A stretch of 56,361 nucleotides of DNA, from the NCBI RefSeq assembly GCF_005281615.1, contig NZ_SZZM01000002.1, positions 1,052,724-1,109,084 of the forward strand. The letters are read 5' to 3'. Positions 8,657 to 16,044 of the stretch are shown here, one piece after another (positions within the stretch are counted from its first letter, which is position 1; each line of letters opens with the position of its first letter). Made by a program: the position numbers and the translations under genes. The notes beneath the pieces were generated by a model. That model saw only the letters and a list, made by a program, of their open reading frames with translations. It did not search any database and was not told the origin of the DNA. This stretch comes from Rhodoligotrophos defluvii. Its GTDB lineage: Bacteria > Pseudomonadota > Alphaproteobacteria > Rhizobiales > Im1.

Positions 8657-8690
8657 CCTCGGCTCCATCACTGATGCGCCGATCCTGCTC

Positions 8691-8715
8691 AACCCCGTTT
8701 GCCTCGAGCGGTTCC
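8691..8715 (-). promoter_or_regulatory. EcfG-type promoter GGAAC-N17-GTT before the DUF6894 gene
   Basis: On the minus strand GGAAC (8715-8711) and GTT (8693-8691) are separated by exactly 17 bases. The predicted transcript start would leave a leader of about 28 bases before the ATG at 8656. Confidence 0.55.
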
Positions 8716-8723
8716 GATCTGCG

Positions 8724-9476
8724 TCAGGTGACGGGCTCTTCGGGCATCGCTCGGCCCAGTTTCGATTTCCGGTTCAAGTGAAGGTAGTTGGGATGGAACT
8801 CCGCAAACTCGGTCAGCCGTTCGGGATCGGGGATGGTCAGCATCTTGCCTCGTAATACAACCAATCCGTCTTCCCTAAGTTGCTGAAGCACACGATTTGC
8901 ATGAACGGTCGAGATCCCGAGAGCATCCGCCAGGTCCTCCTGGCTCATCGGCATCGGAAAGGTGGTGCCGCTGACATAGCCGACCACTTTCAGCCGCAGG
9001 TGGAGCTCGCAGAAGAGATGTGCCATCTGCTTGTCGGCCGGGAGCTGGCCCATGGTGGCAAGCCAGGCGCGCAGGGTGCCCTCGTCCACCAGGCTCGACC
9101 ACCACAGCGCCCGCGCAATCCGCGGAAAGCGCTCGGTCACGTCGTTTATGGCCGGATGGGAGATTTCTACGACCTTGCAGCTGGTAATGGTGCCGATCGA
9201 GTGATCCATTTCGCCGAGGATCGGCACGTGAAGATCGCAGAAGTCTCCGGGCACCAGGAAGGCGACGATCGAGCGGCGGCCATTCGCCAGGATCTTGTAG
9301 CGGCAGGCAAAGCCTTCGAGCACGATCCGCACATGCTCGGGCTCCTCATATTCCCGGATCAGGTCGATCTTGGCCTCTGCGCTGTGCCAGCTGGCGCTGA
9401 GCTCGGCAAGCTTGGTTCGATCGGTGTCGGTGAGGTCGGCCCCGTGCTCGAGCCGCAGGATCATCGGGTTGTGCAT
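8724..9476 (-). CDS. Crp/Fnr family transcriptional regulator
   Basis: The first 140 residues form a cyclic-nucleotide-binding-like beta roll (VRIVLEGFACRYKILANGRR, FLVPGDFCDLHVPILG). A dimer helix follows, and a winged HTH is at about 176-215 (SQEDLADALGISTVHANRVLQQLREDGLV). It lacks the N-terminal Cys cluster of Fnr, so it is not an Fe-S oxygen sensor of that kind. It resembles the many rhizobial Crp/Fnr proteins of unknown ligand. It follows the HisKA_2 kinase gene on the same strand with about 50 bp between, so the two may share a transcript. Confidence 0.93.
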   Translation of the reverse strand: MHNPMILRLEHGADLTDTDRTKLAELSASWHSAEAKIDLIREYEEPEHVRIVLEGFACRYKILANGRRSIVAFLVPGDFCDLHVPILGEMDHSIGTITSCKVVEISHPAINDVTERFPRIARALWWSSLVDEGTLRAWLATMGQLPADKQMAHLFCELHLRLKVVGYVSGTTFPMPMSQEDLADALGISTVHANRVLQQLREDGLVVLRGKMLTIPDPERLTEFAEFHPNYLHLNRKSKLGRAMPEEPVT

Positions 9477-9526
9477 CGGTCTTCCCTGGGAGCGCGCAGC
9501 TCCGAAAACGAGCTCTCCTCACATCG

Positions 9527-10159
9527 CTATAGAGGAAACCTCACCTTCGCAAGTGTGCCGGCCGGATTCGCGCGGGCAACGACCAGCGCGCCTCGCAGGC
9601 GGGCAACGAGACTTTCGACCAGCCACAGCCCCGTCAGCGCCCGGTCGGACGGCATGAGCGCCGGCCATCTGTCCGGATCGATCCCGATACCGTCATCCCG
9701 GACGCAGAGACATCCCTGGCCATCCGCCGTGGTCGAAAGCCCGATGCGCACCTGGCCTTCGCCGCGGCCCGGGAACGCATGCTCGATCGCGTTGCTCACC
9801 AGCTCGTGGATGACAAGCGCGAGGATCATTGCCGCCTTGTCGGGAATGGCAAGGCCATTCTCGATCTCAAGGGTCACCGAAATGCCCTGTCTGGCGCCGA
9901 GGGTGTCCCACGCCTTCGTCATCTCCAGCAGGTGCAGGCCGAAAGTCTCGCCGCTGACCGCGGCCATCGACCGCTGCAGCGTCACGGCTAAAGTGACGAC
10001 GGAATGCACAGCCTTGAGCCGGGCGCGCGCTTCTTCATGCTGTGCTGCCCGCATTTGCTGAAGCACGAAGCCGGCAAGCATCTGGAAGGTGTTCGCCAGG
10101 CGATGCCGCATCTCGGCCAGGAGAATTTCAGCGTCGCTCCCTTCACCGCTGGTCGCCAT
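9527..10159 (-). CDS. Soluble HisKA_2/HWE-type sensor histidine kinase without sensor domain
   Basis: The 210-residue protein is only a kinase core: acceptor His19 in AEMRHRLANTFQML, N-box HELVSNAIEHAFP (118-130), G1 box DDGIGI and a degenerate G2 (LTGLWLVESLVARL). There is no PAS, GAF, receiver or membrane segment, so input must come from a partner or it acts as an orphan phosphotransfer kinase. The ATG at 10159 is chosen; a TTG at 10183 would add 8 residues. The Crp/Fnr gene lies directly downstream on the same strand, which suggests a common function. Confidence 0.9.
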   Translation of the reverse strand: MATSGEGSDAEILLAEMRHRLANTFQMLAGFVLQQMRAAQHEEARARLKAVHSVVTLAVTLQRSMAAVSGETFGLHLLEMTKAWDTLGARQGISVTLEIENGLAIPDKAAMILALVIHELVSNAIEHAFPGRGEGQVRIGLSTTADGQGCLCVRDDGIGIDPDRWPALMPSDRALTGLWLVESLVARLRGALVVARANPAGTLAKVRFPL

Positions 10160-10356
10160 GCCCCCAACCCCACCAACCGGCAACCTGCAAAACCGGATGT
10201 CCCATGCCTAGCCAACGGGAGGGCGGGGAGCCATAACCTATGTTAAAATCGACGGCCGATGCCGATCGAGAGAGGATGGAGAGAAGCTCTCGGATGGAAG
10301 CTGGCCGGCGCTGCCCTTGTGGGAGAGGCCGGCCGCTTCGCCCGCGGCTCCGCCGC

Positions 10357-10608
10357 TCAGCGTCTGATCGCCCGGCCAGCCGCAATGAGAATGCAGGCGC
10401 CGATGAAGCCGGCGATGAGATAGCCGAGCCATCCGCCCAACGAGACACCGAACAGACCGAGAATGGCATTGGCGATCACGGCGCCGACGACGCCGAGCAA
10501 GATGTTCATGAGTATGCCTGTGTCGCTCTTCATGAATATCTCGGCGAGCCAACCGGCTATGCCCCCGATGATGATTGCCGCAATCCAGCCTACGCCCGCG
10601 TCTTCCAT
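10357..10608 (-). CDS. GlsB/YeaQ/YmgE family membrane protein
   Basis: This 83-residue protein has three hydrophobic helices with the family's Gly-rich pattern (AAIIIGGIAGWLAEIFMK, GILMNILLGVVGAVIANAIL, GYLIAGFIGACILIAAGRAI). The family (transglycosylase-associated) consists of small inner-membrane stress proteins without known biochemistry. AAGGAGG lies about 5 bp before the ATG, a very strong site. It stands alone between the kinase gene and the 44-aa membrane protein. A GC-rich inverted repeat (GGCCGGC/GCCGGCC) follows the stop, without a T-run. Confidence 0.95.
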   Translation of the reverse strand: MEDAGVGWIAAIIIGGIAGWLAEIFMKSDTGILMNILLGVVGAVIANAILGLFGVSLGGWLGYLIAGFIGACILIAAGRAIRR

Positions 10609-10743
10609 GGGACCCTCCTTGAGTCGTTGCGATACGGATGATCACATGATTCATCGCGGCAACAAAGGGTTGTCATGCAATGCTTGGGGGCAGCATCCCC
10701 GATGCTGCATGCGGCAGATCTGGCTGGACGGCAAGGTGCCCGG

Positions 10744-10878
10744 CTAGGAAACGTTCCTGTCGTGCCAGGATTGCCTCAAGACACGGCGGTTCTGCCGTTC
10801 CCGATGGCGCTTCACCTGCCATTCGACCAGCAAGTACAGCACCCCTGCAACACAGATGCCTAGAAGTCCGTACAGCAC
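10744..10878 (-). CDS. Small single-pass membrane protein, 44 aa
   Basis: From the GTG at 10878 the frame reads VLYGLLGICVAGVLYLLVEW followed by a strongly basic tail (QVKRHRERQNRRVLRQSWHD). AGGAG lies about 6 bp upstream. One N-terminal helix and a positive C-terminus predict an N-out/C-in inner-membrane protein. There is no known family. The gene could form a small operon with the GlsB-like gene downstream (135 bp apart), but no direct sign of that is seen. Confidence 0.5.
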   Translation of the reverse strand: MLYGLLGICVAGVLYLLVEWQVKRHRERQNRRVLRQSWHDRNVS

Positions 10879-11040
10879 ACTCCGCTCCTGGGCAGGCGCC
10901 TTAGATCGCTTTCAAGCACGAAACATGCCAGCTGGAATTTGGCGCGGCCCCGTAACATGATGATGAAGGATGGCCGGAAAATGGCTGCACAGCCGGCAGG
11001 CAGGAAGAGGGGCCCTCGAGGAGGAGCGGGCGCGGCAGGC

Positions 11041-11082
11041 TAAAAAACGCGCAACCGCCCGGAGCTTGGGCCCCGAGCGGTG
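11041..11082 (-). terminator. Intrinsic terminator of the envelope-protein operon
   Basis: On the minus strand a 10-bp GC stem (CCGCTCGGGG with CTCCGGGCGG, allowing G-U pairs) closes a 6-base loop and is followed shortly by TTTTTT. It lies about 40 bp after the stop at 11119. Confidence 0.75.
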
Positions 11083-11118
11083 GCGCAGAGAGACGGGTGG
11101 GATCGCTCGAAAATGCGC

Positions 11119-12072
11119 TTAGAGCATTCCCTCTTTCTTCGCCGTCTTGCGCGCGGCATCCGTGGCGGCCTCGCCGGCCGAGATCACCGTCTCGGCAAGG
11201 CCGGCATCCGGCTGATCGGGATGGTAGGCCTTCTCACGGCCGGCCTCATACGCCTCGGAAGCCACATTCTGGACCTTCTGGACCGCCTCCTGGCCGTAGG
11301 ACTTGGCGCTATCCCTCACCTGGTCGCGCGCGCTGCCGAGCAGGCGATCTTCCTGGCGCGTGGAGGGCAGGGCGGCCCCGATCGCCGCACCGACCGCCAC
11401 CGCCACGGCGCCGACCACGAGCGGATTTTCGCGCAGGGCGTGGTTGAAGCTGCTCCAGGTCGATTGCATCATGTCATTGGCGCGGTATCCGGCATCGGTG
11501 GTGCGCCGATAGAGCGAGCGGGTCGAGCGGTAGGCCGCATCCTGCATGTCCCGGGCGGAGTGGCGGATGGTGCCAGCTGCACCCGTCGAGGCGCCGGAGA
11601 TGGAGCCGAACGTCCTCTGGGCGCTTTCCATCGCACCCGAGACCGCGGATTTGGCCGTATCGGTCACGCGTCTGATCGCACCCGAGCCATCCCCACGCGA
11701 GCCGCCGTTCATGCCCCGGGCGCGGTCACCTTCCATGCCTTCGGCGCGATAGGGATCGAAATACGATCCCTCGTAGGCGCCTTCGCCGCGCCAGTTCACG
11801 TCGCGGGTGTGGTGATGGCTGCGGCGGCTGCCCTGCCCGAAGCAGAGCCAGGCGACGCCGGCCGCGATCAGGCCCAGGGCAAGCGGGTTGTCACGAACTT
11901 GGCGGCCGAGATTACGGGTCATCTCGGCGCCTTGGCCGTCCCGTATATAGCCCGACATTTCATCGAGAATCTGGCCCATGGATAGCCTGCTTTTCAGCTG
12001 ATCGAGGGTTTCGTCCAAATGGTTCCTGTGCAGCTCGGCTTCGCGGGCCAAGCGTTCGGTCTCGGTGCTCAT
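11119..12072 (-). CDS. DUF3618-like envelope protein
   Basis: The N-terminus has the DUF3618 pattern: a helical start (ERLAREAELHRNHLDETLDQ) and, near residue 60, a membrane helix (NPLALGLIAAGVAWLCFGQG). The middle is a long Ser/Ala/Arg/Gly-rich stretch, probably disordered or coiled. A second hydrophobic helix (NPLVVGAVAVAVGAAIGAAL) follows, and an Ala/Lys-rich amphipathic tail resembles LEA-like helices (SEAYEAGREKAYHPDQ). At 317 aa it is longer than the basic family. It overlaps the holin-X-like gene by 4 bp (ATGA) and is the last gene of the operon before the terminator at 11041-11082. A role in envelope stress is inferred from context. Confidence 0.85.
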   Translation of the reverse strand: MSTETERLAREAELHRNHLDETLDQLKSRLSMGQILDEMSGYIRDGQGAEMTRNLGRQVRDNPLALGLIAAGVAWLCFGQGSRRSHHHTRDVNWRGEGAYEGSYFDPYRAEGMEGDRARGMNGGSRGDGSGAIRRVTDTAKSAVSGAMESAQRTFGSISGASTGAAGTIRHSARDMQDAAYRSTRSLYRRTTDAGYRANDMMQSTWSSFNHALRENPLVVGAVAVAVGAAIGAALPSTRQEDRLLGSARDQVRDSAKSYGQEAVQKVQNVASEAYEAGREKAYHPDQPDAGLAETVISAGEAATDAARKTAKKEGML

Positions 12073-12509
12073 TGAGTTTGCTCCCTCAATGTTGGGTCAT
12101 GCGGCGTCTGTTCTCGGAGCGTCTGCTCTCTGACGAGCTTGCTGTCCTTGCGGAACTGCTCGGCGGACCGGCTGGGCGCGAGATTGGCGGGCTCCAGGTT
12201 CTTCTTGCCCTTGGCGAGGAGCACCGCGCCGATGGCCGCGAGCACCACGCCCACGATCAGCGCGGCCCAGCCCGGCTCCATGACCTTGGACAAGGCGATC
12301 ACCAGGGCCTGCACCAGCACGATCAGCGCGACCAGCAGGCAGATGGCACCGGCGGCGAGCGAGCCGCCCGCCACCTGCACTTGGGTGAACTTGTCAGCGA
12401 GCTCCGCCCGGATGAGGCGGCCTTCCGTCCTGAAGAGTTCGGTTGCCTCCTGCATCAAGTCAGCGAGAAGCTCGGAAAAGCTCCTGCTTTCACGCGGCTC
12501 AGCGGACAT
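12069..12509 (-). CDS. Holin-X/phage holin family protein (DUF1469-like)
   Basis: Residues 1-50 form an amphipathic helix (FSELLADLMQEATELFRTEG, LIRAELADKF). Two membrane helices follow (GGSLAAGAICLLVALIVLVQ and PGWAALIVGVVLAAIGAVLL), then KGKKNL, the usual order in the Actinobacterial holin-X/YqjE family. The C-terminus has a small repeat of REQT units. Despite the name these are chromosomal inner-membrane stress proteins, not lysis proteins. It overlaps the genes on both sides by a few bases, so the three are translated together. Confidence 0.92.
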   Translation of the reverse strand: MSAEPRESRSFSELLADLMQEATELFRTEGRLIRAELADKFTQVQVAGGSLAAGAICLLVALIVLVQALVIALSKVMEPGWAALIVGVVLAAIGAVLLAKGKKNLEPANLAPSRSAEQFRKDSKLVREQTLREQTPHDPTLREQTQ

Positions 12510-13326
12510 TGGTGCCTCCAGGCTGCTCGCGCATAGTATCGCTGCCGGCGGCGCGCCCGCCCGGCTTGCCGTCCGCCGGGGCGCCCTTCATTGGGCTCTG
12601 CGCAGCGCCCATCCCGCTTGCCGTCGTGCCGCTCGTGGGTGTGCCGCTTGCCGTCGTGCCGCTTGCGGCCGTTCCGCTTGCGCCCACCCCGCTTGCCGTC
12701 GTACGGCTTGTGCCTGTGCCGGCCGCGCCCGCGGTGGCGCCGCGCGCGGTGTTCATGGGCGATGATCTGGAGCTGGCTCTCGCGCTATCGGATTGGCCCA
12801 TTTCGCCGGCCGACCAAGAGCGGTAGTCGCGCATATCCTCGTCCGTGCCGTGATCCGCGGAGGCGCGGGCAAAACGGCCCAGCGCGACCCCGGTGAGGGT
12901 GGCGCCGACCAGGAACGCAGCTGGCTGCCGCCGGGCGAAGCTCGTGATAGAGCGCGCGAGGTCGTCGACGCTCTTGCCCTGCAGCGCCTCCGCCGTCTGC
13001 TCCAAGCCGGATGCGGCGCGGCGCACGAGGTCCGCTGCGAGTGATTGATCGCGATTGCCGAGCTCATCCGAGGCCCTGCGGATGGCTGCGGTAAAGTCGC
13101 GTATGCTCTCGATGGCCACCGCTTTGCCGCTCTCGGCGCCCTCCCGCGCCTTTTCCTGGGCAGCGGAGACGATCCGGGAAGCGCCCTGGTTAAGGGCGTC
13201 GCGGGCGGCGTTGGTCGCGTTCTTGACGTCTTCGCGCATCGCGGCGTTCTCGCCCTGGAACGTGTCCTCGCGGTCGCCGCCGGCGCTTTTCTGATGTGAT
13301 TGACGGAGAGTTCCATCCGAAGCCAT
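12499..13326 (-). CDS. Ala/Gly/Thr/Ser-rich membrane-associated protein
   Basis: The 275-residue protein has three parts. An N-terminal long amphipathic helix region (NATNAARDALNQGASRIVSA and similar Ala/Glu/Lys heptads) resembles nutrient-deprivation-induced or LEA-like proteins. One hydrophobic helix (RQPAAFLVGATLTGVALGRF) follows at about 155-175. The C-terminal tail is a degenerate Thr/Ala/Ser/Gly repeat (SGTAASGTTASGTPTSGTTA). The start at 13326 has AAGGAG 6 bp upstream. It is probably anchored in the inner membrane. It is second in the four-gene operon and likely shares its stress control. Confidence 0.85.
   Translation of the reverse strand: MASDGTLRQSHQKSAGGDREDTFQGENAAMREDVKNATNAARDALNQGASRIVSAAQEKAREGAESGKAVAIESIRDFTAAIRRASDELGNRDQSLAADLVRRAASGLEQTAEALQGKSVDDLARSITSFARRQPAAFLVGATLTGVALGRFARASADHGTDEDMRDYRSWSAGEMGQSDSARASSRSSPMNTARGATAGAAGTGTSRTTASGVGASGTAASGTTASGTPTSGTTASGMGAAQSPMKGAPADGKPGGRAAGSDTMREQPGGTNVR
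12605..12735 (-). repeat. Degenerate 15-bp coding repeats (T-A-S-G units)
   Basis: The stretch consists of loosely repeated units close to GTGCCGCTTGCCGTC (plus strand), giving 5-residue units of Ser, Gly, Thr and Ala in the protein above. Such repeats can change copy number by slippage. Confidence 0.6.
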
Positions 13327-13340
13327 AGCGCGCTCCTTCT

Positions 13341-13415
13341 TCAGGCAAGGCCGAGAAATGAGAGGATGAACAGAACGACGACGATCAGTCCGATGAGATA
13401 GATGATGCTGTGCAT
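13341..13415 (-). CDS. Membrane microprotein, 24 aa
   Basis: The entire protein is one hydrophobic helix: MHSIIYLIGLIVVVLFILSF then LGLA. A good site (GAGGTGAG) precedes the ATG at 13415. I recall near-identical microproteins in many alphaproteobacteria, where they usually go unannotated. It is the first gene of the operon 13415-11119, 14 bp before the next start, and sits behind the EcfG-type promoter at 13575-13599. It probably inserts in the inner membrane or assists the larger partners. Confidence 0.75.
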   Translation of the reverse strand: MHSIIYLIGLIVVVLFILSFLGLA

Positions 13416-13574
13416 TGCTCACCTCAGGTGAAACGGCCCCGCCGCTGCCTTATGCGAGCGGGGCGTCCCACCGGCCGATGGCAGAGCGGGCAGATCGGGT
13501 CGGGCTGGTCCAAACCTGGACACCGATGCTCAACTTCCCATCGGATCTGCGTCGCCGGAGGGATCTGCCCAACA

Positions 13575-13599
13575 AACCAGGCCGGTGCGTCAGAGTTCC
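13575..13599 (-). promoter_or_regulatory. EcfG-type promoter GGAAC-N17-GTT before the envelope operon
   Basis: On the minus strand GGAAC (13599-13595) and GTT (13577-13575) are 17 bases apart. The expected leader to the microprotein is about 150 bases, longer than at the other sites. The downstream genes belong to families often found under general stress control. Confidence 0.5.
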
Positions 13600-13713
13600 A
13601 TTTTCGGCGGGAGAAACCTTGCGCTCGGCGCTGCGATGTCTTGCAGACCGGGCAATTAAAGAGGGAGCGGCCGACGGGATCGAAAATGGGGGCACTCGGT
13701 TTCCCGCCGGCCT

Positions 13714-13734
13714 GCGTACAACGTCACTGTACGC
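13714..13734. promoter_or_regulatory. Perfect inverted repeat GCGTACA-N7-TGTACGC
   Basis: Seven-base arms with a 7-base spacer lie about 50 bp after the stop of the aldo/keto reductase. The shape fits a regulator binding site or a transcript hairpin; no T-run follows. The rest of the interval 13416-13780 holds only the EcfG-type site. Confidence 0.35.
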
Positions 13735-13780
13735 TACGCGAAAACGCACGACGCGCGATTTGGTTCCAGAGTTGCCGAAT

Positions 13781-14614
13781 TCAGAACGGTGCCGTGAGAG
13801 GATCGGGACCCAGCCGGCCGCCTGGGTCATCGAGCGTCTGGAGACGAGCGAGATCGTCGCGGTCCAGCGCGAAGTCGAACACCGCAAAGTTTTCCGCAAT
13901 CCTGGCGGGATTTGCCGACTTGGGAATGGCGGCCGAACCGATATCCAGGTGCCAGCGAATGATGACCTGGGCCGGTGTCTTGCCATGCTTGCGCGCGATC
14001 TCCCGGATCAGCGGCTCGCCGAGCAGGCTGCCCCGGCCGAGCGGACTCCACGCTTGAGTGGCGATGTCGTAACGGGCATGCGCCTCGCGAAGGTCGCGGC
14101 GCTGGAACCGCGGGTGCAGCTCGACTTGGTTCAGAACCGGGCGGACGCCGGTCTCCGCAATCAGCCGCTCGATATGGTCGGGGTTGAAGTTGGAAACCCC
14201 GATGGAGCGGGTGCGGCCTTCCTCCTTGAGCCGGATCAGGGCGCGCCAGCTGTCGACATAGGCGTTGCGCTTGGGCGCGGGCCAATGGATGAGGTAGAGA
14301 TCGACGTAATCGACCCCCAGGCGGGCAACACTCTGGTCGAAGGCCTTCAATGCCCGGTCATAGCCTTGATCGTCGTTCCACAATTTGGTGGTCAGGAAGA
14401 TGCGCTCGCGCGGCACGCCCGAAGCCCTGATCCCCTCGCCGACGCCGGTCTCGTTGCCGTAGATGGAGGCGGTGTCGATCTGGCGATAGCCCAGCTCGAG
14501 CGCGTTCTGCACGATGGCAGCCGTCGCATCGGCCGGTGTCTGCCAGACCCCGAGCCCAAGCTGCGGAATGGTATGACCGTCATGGAGTGCGATTGTCGGC
14601 GCAGCGATCATCAT
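13781..14614 (-). CDS. Aldo/keto reductase
   Basis: This is a (beta/alpha)8 NADPH-dependent carbonyl reductase, 277 aa. The catalytic tetrad is visible: Asp47 and Tyr52 (IDTASIYGNE), Lys77 (LTTKLW) and His110 (LIHWPAP). The cofactor region near the C-terminus reads IPKSANPARIAENFAVFDF. The family reduces aldehydes and ketones, including methylglyoxal and 2,5-diketo-gluconate. The closest pattern is the DkgA/DkgB-like group, but the substrate is not determined. The ATG pair at 14614/14611 follows AGGAG. It is a single gene with its promoter expected in the gap towards the cold-shock gene. Confidence 0.96.
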   Translation of the reverse strand: MMIAAPTIALHDGHTIPQLGLGVWQTPADATAAIVQNALELGYRQIDTASIYGNETGVGEGIRASGVPRERIFLTTKLWNDDQGYDRALKAFDQSVARLGVDYVDLYLIHWPAPKRNAYVDSWRALIRLKEEGRTRSIGVSNFNPDHIERLIAETGVRPVLNQVELHPRFQRRDLREAHARYDIATQAWSPLGRGSLLGEPLIREIARKHGKTPAQVIIRWHLDIGSAAIPKSANPARIAENFAVFDFALDRDDLARLQTLDDPGGRLGPDPLTAPF

Positions 14615-14967
14615 GCCTCTCCTGAATGTGATCCGGAGGCGATGCCGCCGGGAAGGCATGCCCGCGGCGTGGAATGGAATGTCTGCCCTATGTAGGGGCC
14701 TATGCTACTGTTCGACAACAGCGACGAGGCCGGCGCGATCCCATGCCAAGTCGCTCACAGCCTCCAGACGACGGCGGCCAAGAGCATGGAAATCTTGACG
14801 GCCAAGACTATCGCGCCTATGTTACTTCCATCGATCTTTTGTTGAACGACTTTTGTTTGCGGCCGCCTCCGAGCAGCGGAACAAGCTCTTCCTTCAAAAA
14901 TCGACCTGACGCTTGCTGGCTTGATTGTCGGCGAGGGAGCTAAACTATTGTCTGAAGAGGGCTCTTC
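14615..14967. other. Divergent intergenic region between aldo/keto reductase and cold-shock gene
   Basis: The region should hold promoters in both directions and the leader of the cold-shock mRNA. A weak TTGATT / AAACTA pair is visible about 40 bp before the cold-shock start. A 46-codon frame from 14702 on the plus strand is too weak to call. Confidence 0.4.
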
Positions 14968-15177
14968 ATGAGTGCTGGGACCGTAAAGTGGTTCAACACG
15001 ACCAAAGGCTATGGATTTATTCAGCCGGATGACGGCGGGAAGGACGTGTTCGTCCACATCTCTGCCGTCGAGCGCTCCGGTCTCGACACGCTGCGCGAGG
15101 GCGACAAGCTGACCTACGAGGTGGTGCGCGATGCCAAGTCGGGCAAGTCCTCGGCTGAACGGCTGCAGATGGCGTGA
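14968..15177 (+). CDS. Cold-shock domain protein (CspA family)
   Basis: The 69-residue protein is a single OB-fold cold-shock domain that binds single-stranded RNA and DNA. RNP1 is KGYGFIQP and RNP2 is VFVHISAVE; the start SAGTVKWFNTTKGYG is the usual one. CspA proteins act as RNA chaperones under cold or other stress. It is a single gene; a clean intrinsic terminator follows at 15225-15254. I give no specific csp letter because paralogues cannot be told apart here. Confidence 0.97.
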   Translation: MSAGTVKWFNTTKGYGFIQPDDGGKDVFVHISAVERSGLDTLREGDKLTYEVVRDAKSGKSSAERLQMA

Positions 15178-15224
15178 ATTCATCTCGCCGCCGACCACGG
15201 ATGTACTGGCGGCGGCTGAGACGG

Positions 15225-15254
15225 GAAAGGTCGGACTTTGTCCGGCCTTTTTTG
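15225..15254 (+). terminator. Intrinsic terminator of the cold-shock gene
   Basis: AAGGTCGGAC and GTCCGGCCTT form a 10-bp stem (one G-U pair) with loop TTT, followed by a run of T. It lies about 50 bp after the stop codon. Confidence 0.9.
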
Positions 15255-15384
15255 TTTGGCAGCACGTCGCATCGCGCGGCGAAAACAATGGCCTTTGCGG
15301 CCTTCGCTTCTCCTCGAAGGGAAGGGTGCTTTGCCCCATGTCAGTGCAGCGCGCGCGACTTCTGTGGCCGGTTCTGCTTTCCCT

Positions 15385-15414
15385 TTGACAAGCCGGATTA
15401 ACGTTGATATCAAC
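15385..15414 (+). promoter_or_regulatory. Sigma-70 promoter overlapped by a perfect palindrome
   Basis: TTGACA (15385-15390) and TATCAA (15408-15413) are spaced by 17 bases. The 12-bp perfect palindrome GTTGATATCAAC (15403-15414) covers the -10, so a bound dimer would block transcription of the VOC gene about 35 bp downstream. Confidence 0.55.
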
Positions 15415-15449
15415 CTATATATTGGCGCACGCGAATATCGGAGAGAGCC

Positions 15450-15857
15450 ATGAACACGAAAATCTTCGTCAATCTGCCGGTCAGCGATCTCGACAGGTCG
15501 ATGGGCTTTTTCAAAACCCTGGGCTACTCGTTCAATCCCCAGTTCACGAACGAGGAGGCCGCCTGCATGGTGATCAGCGAGCATATCTACGCCATGCTGA
15601 TCACCAAGCCGCGCTTCAAGGACTTCACCAAGAAGGAAATCGCCGACGCGACGAAAACGACAGAGGTCCTCATCGCCCTTTCCGCCGAAAGCCGGGATGC
15701 GGTGAACCGGCTCGTCGACACGGCGCTGGCCTCCGGGGCAACCGAAGCGCTCCCGCCGCAGGACCATGGCTTCATGTTCGTGCGAAGCTTCAATGACCCG
15801 GACGGCCACATCTGGGAGATCTTGTGGATGGATCCCGCGGCGGTGGCGCGCGAGTGA
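15450..15857 (+). CDS. VOC (glyoxalase/bleomycin resistance) family protein
   Basis: The 135-residue protein has the two beta-alpha-beta-beta-beta modules of the VOC fold: FVNLPVSDLDRSMGFFKTLG at the start and GFMFVRSFNDPDGHIWEILW near the end. The end motif with the conserved metal-ligand Glu (WEILW) is intact. VOC enzymes bind a metal and act on electrophiles or antibiotics; this subgroup has no fixed substrate. GGAGAG lies 5 bp before the ATG. It is a single gene behind a promoter with an operator-like palindrome, so it is probably repressed by a local-type regulator that is not in this window. Confidence 0.93.
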   Translation: MNTKIFVNLPVSDLDRSMGFFKTLGYSFNPQFTNEEAACMVISEHIYAMLITKPRFKDFTKKEIADATKTTEVLIALSAESRDAVNRLVDTALASGATEALPPQDHGFMFVRSFNDPDGHIWEILWMDPAAVARE

Positions 15858-16044
15858 GCGTTCGCTGCTCACGCTGCGATATCGCAGCCTCGGCAGGCGC
15901 TTGCCTTCAAGCCCTCCCATGAAAAGCCGAACCGCCCGTTCGCCGTTTTCATGCACGAACCCGCGCGGGCAAAATGGCCACGGATCAAATAGGCCTCGTC
16001 GCGGGTTGTCCTCATGCGCTCACGCGAACGATGAGGAGTTGGCT

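Noticed and set aside
11080-11985. Long plus-strand frames opposite the DUF3618-like gene
   Set aside because: They are shadows of the Ala/Arg/Gly-rich minus-strand genes; no ribosome site or domain is present.
12069-12509. Prophage lysis gene because of the holin label
   Set aside because: The family is chromosomal in alphaproteobacteria; no other phage gene or attachment site is near.
14702-14842. A 46-codon plus-strand frame (MLLFDNSDEAGAIPC...)
   Set aside because: The ribosome site is poorly spaced, composition is not protein-like at the end, and the place is better explained as promoter/leader of the cold-shock gene.
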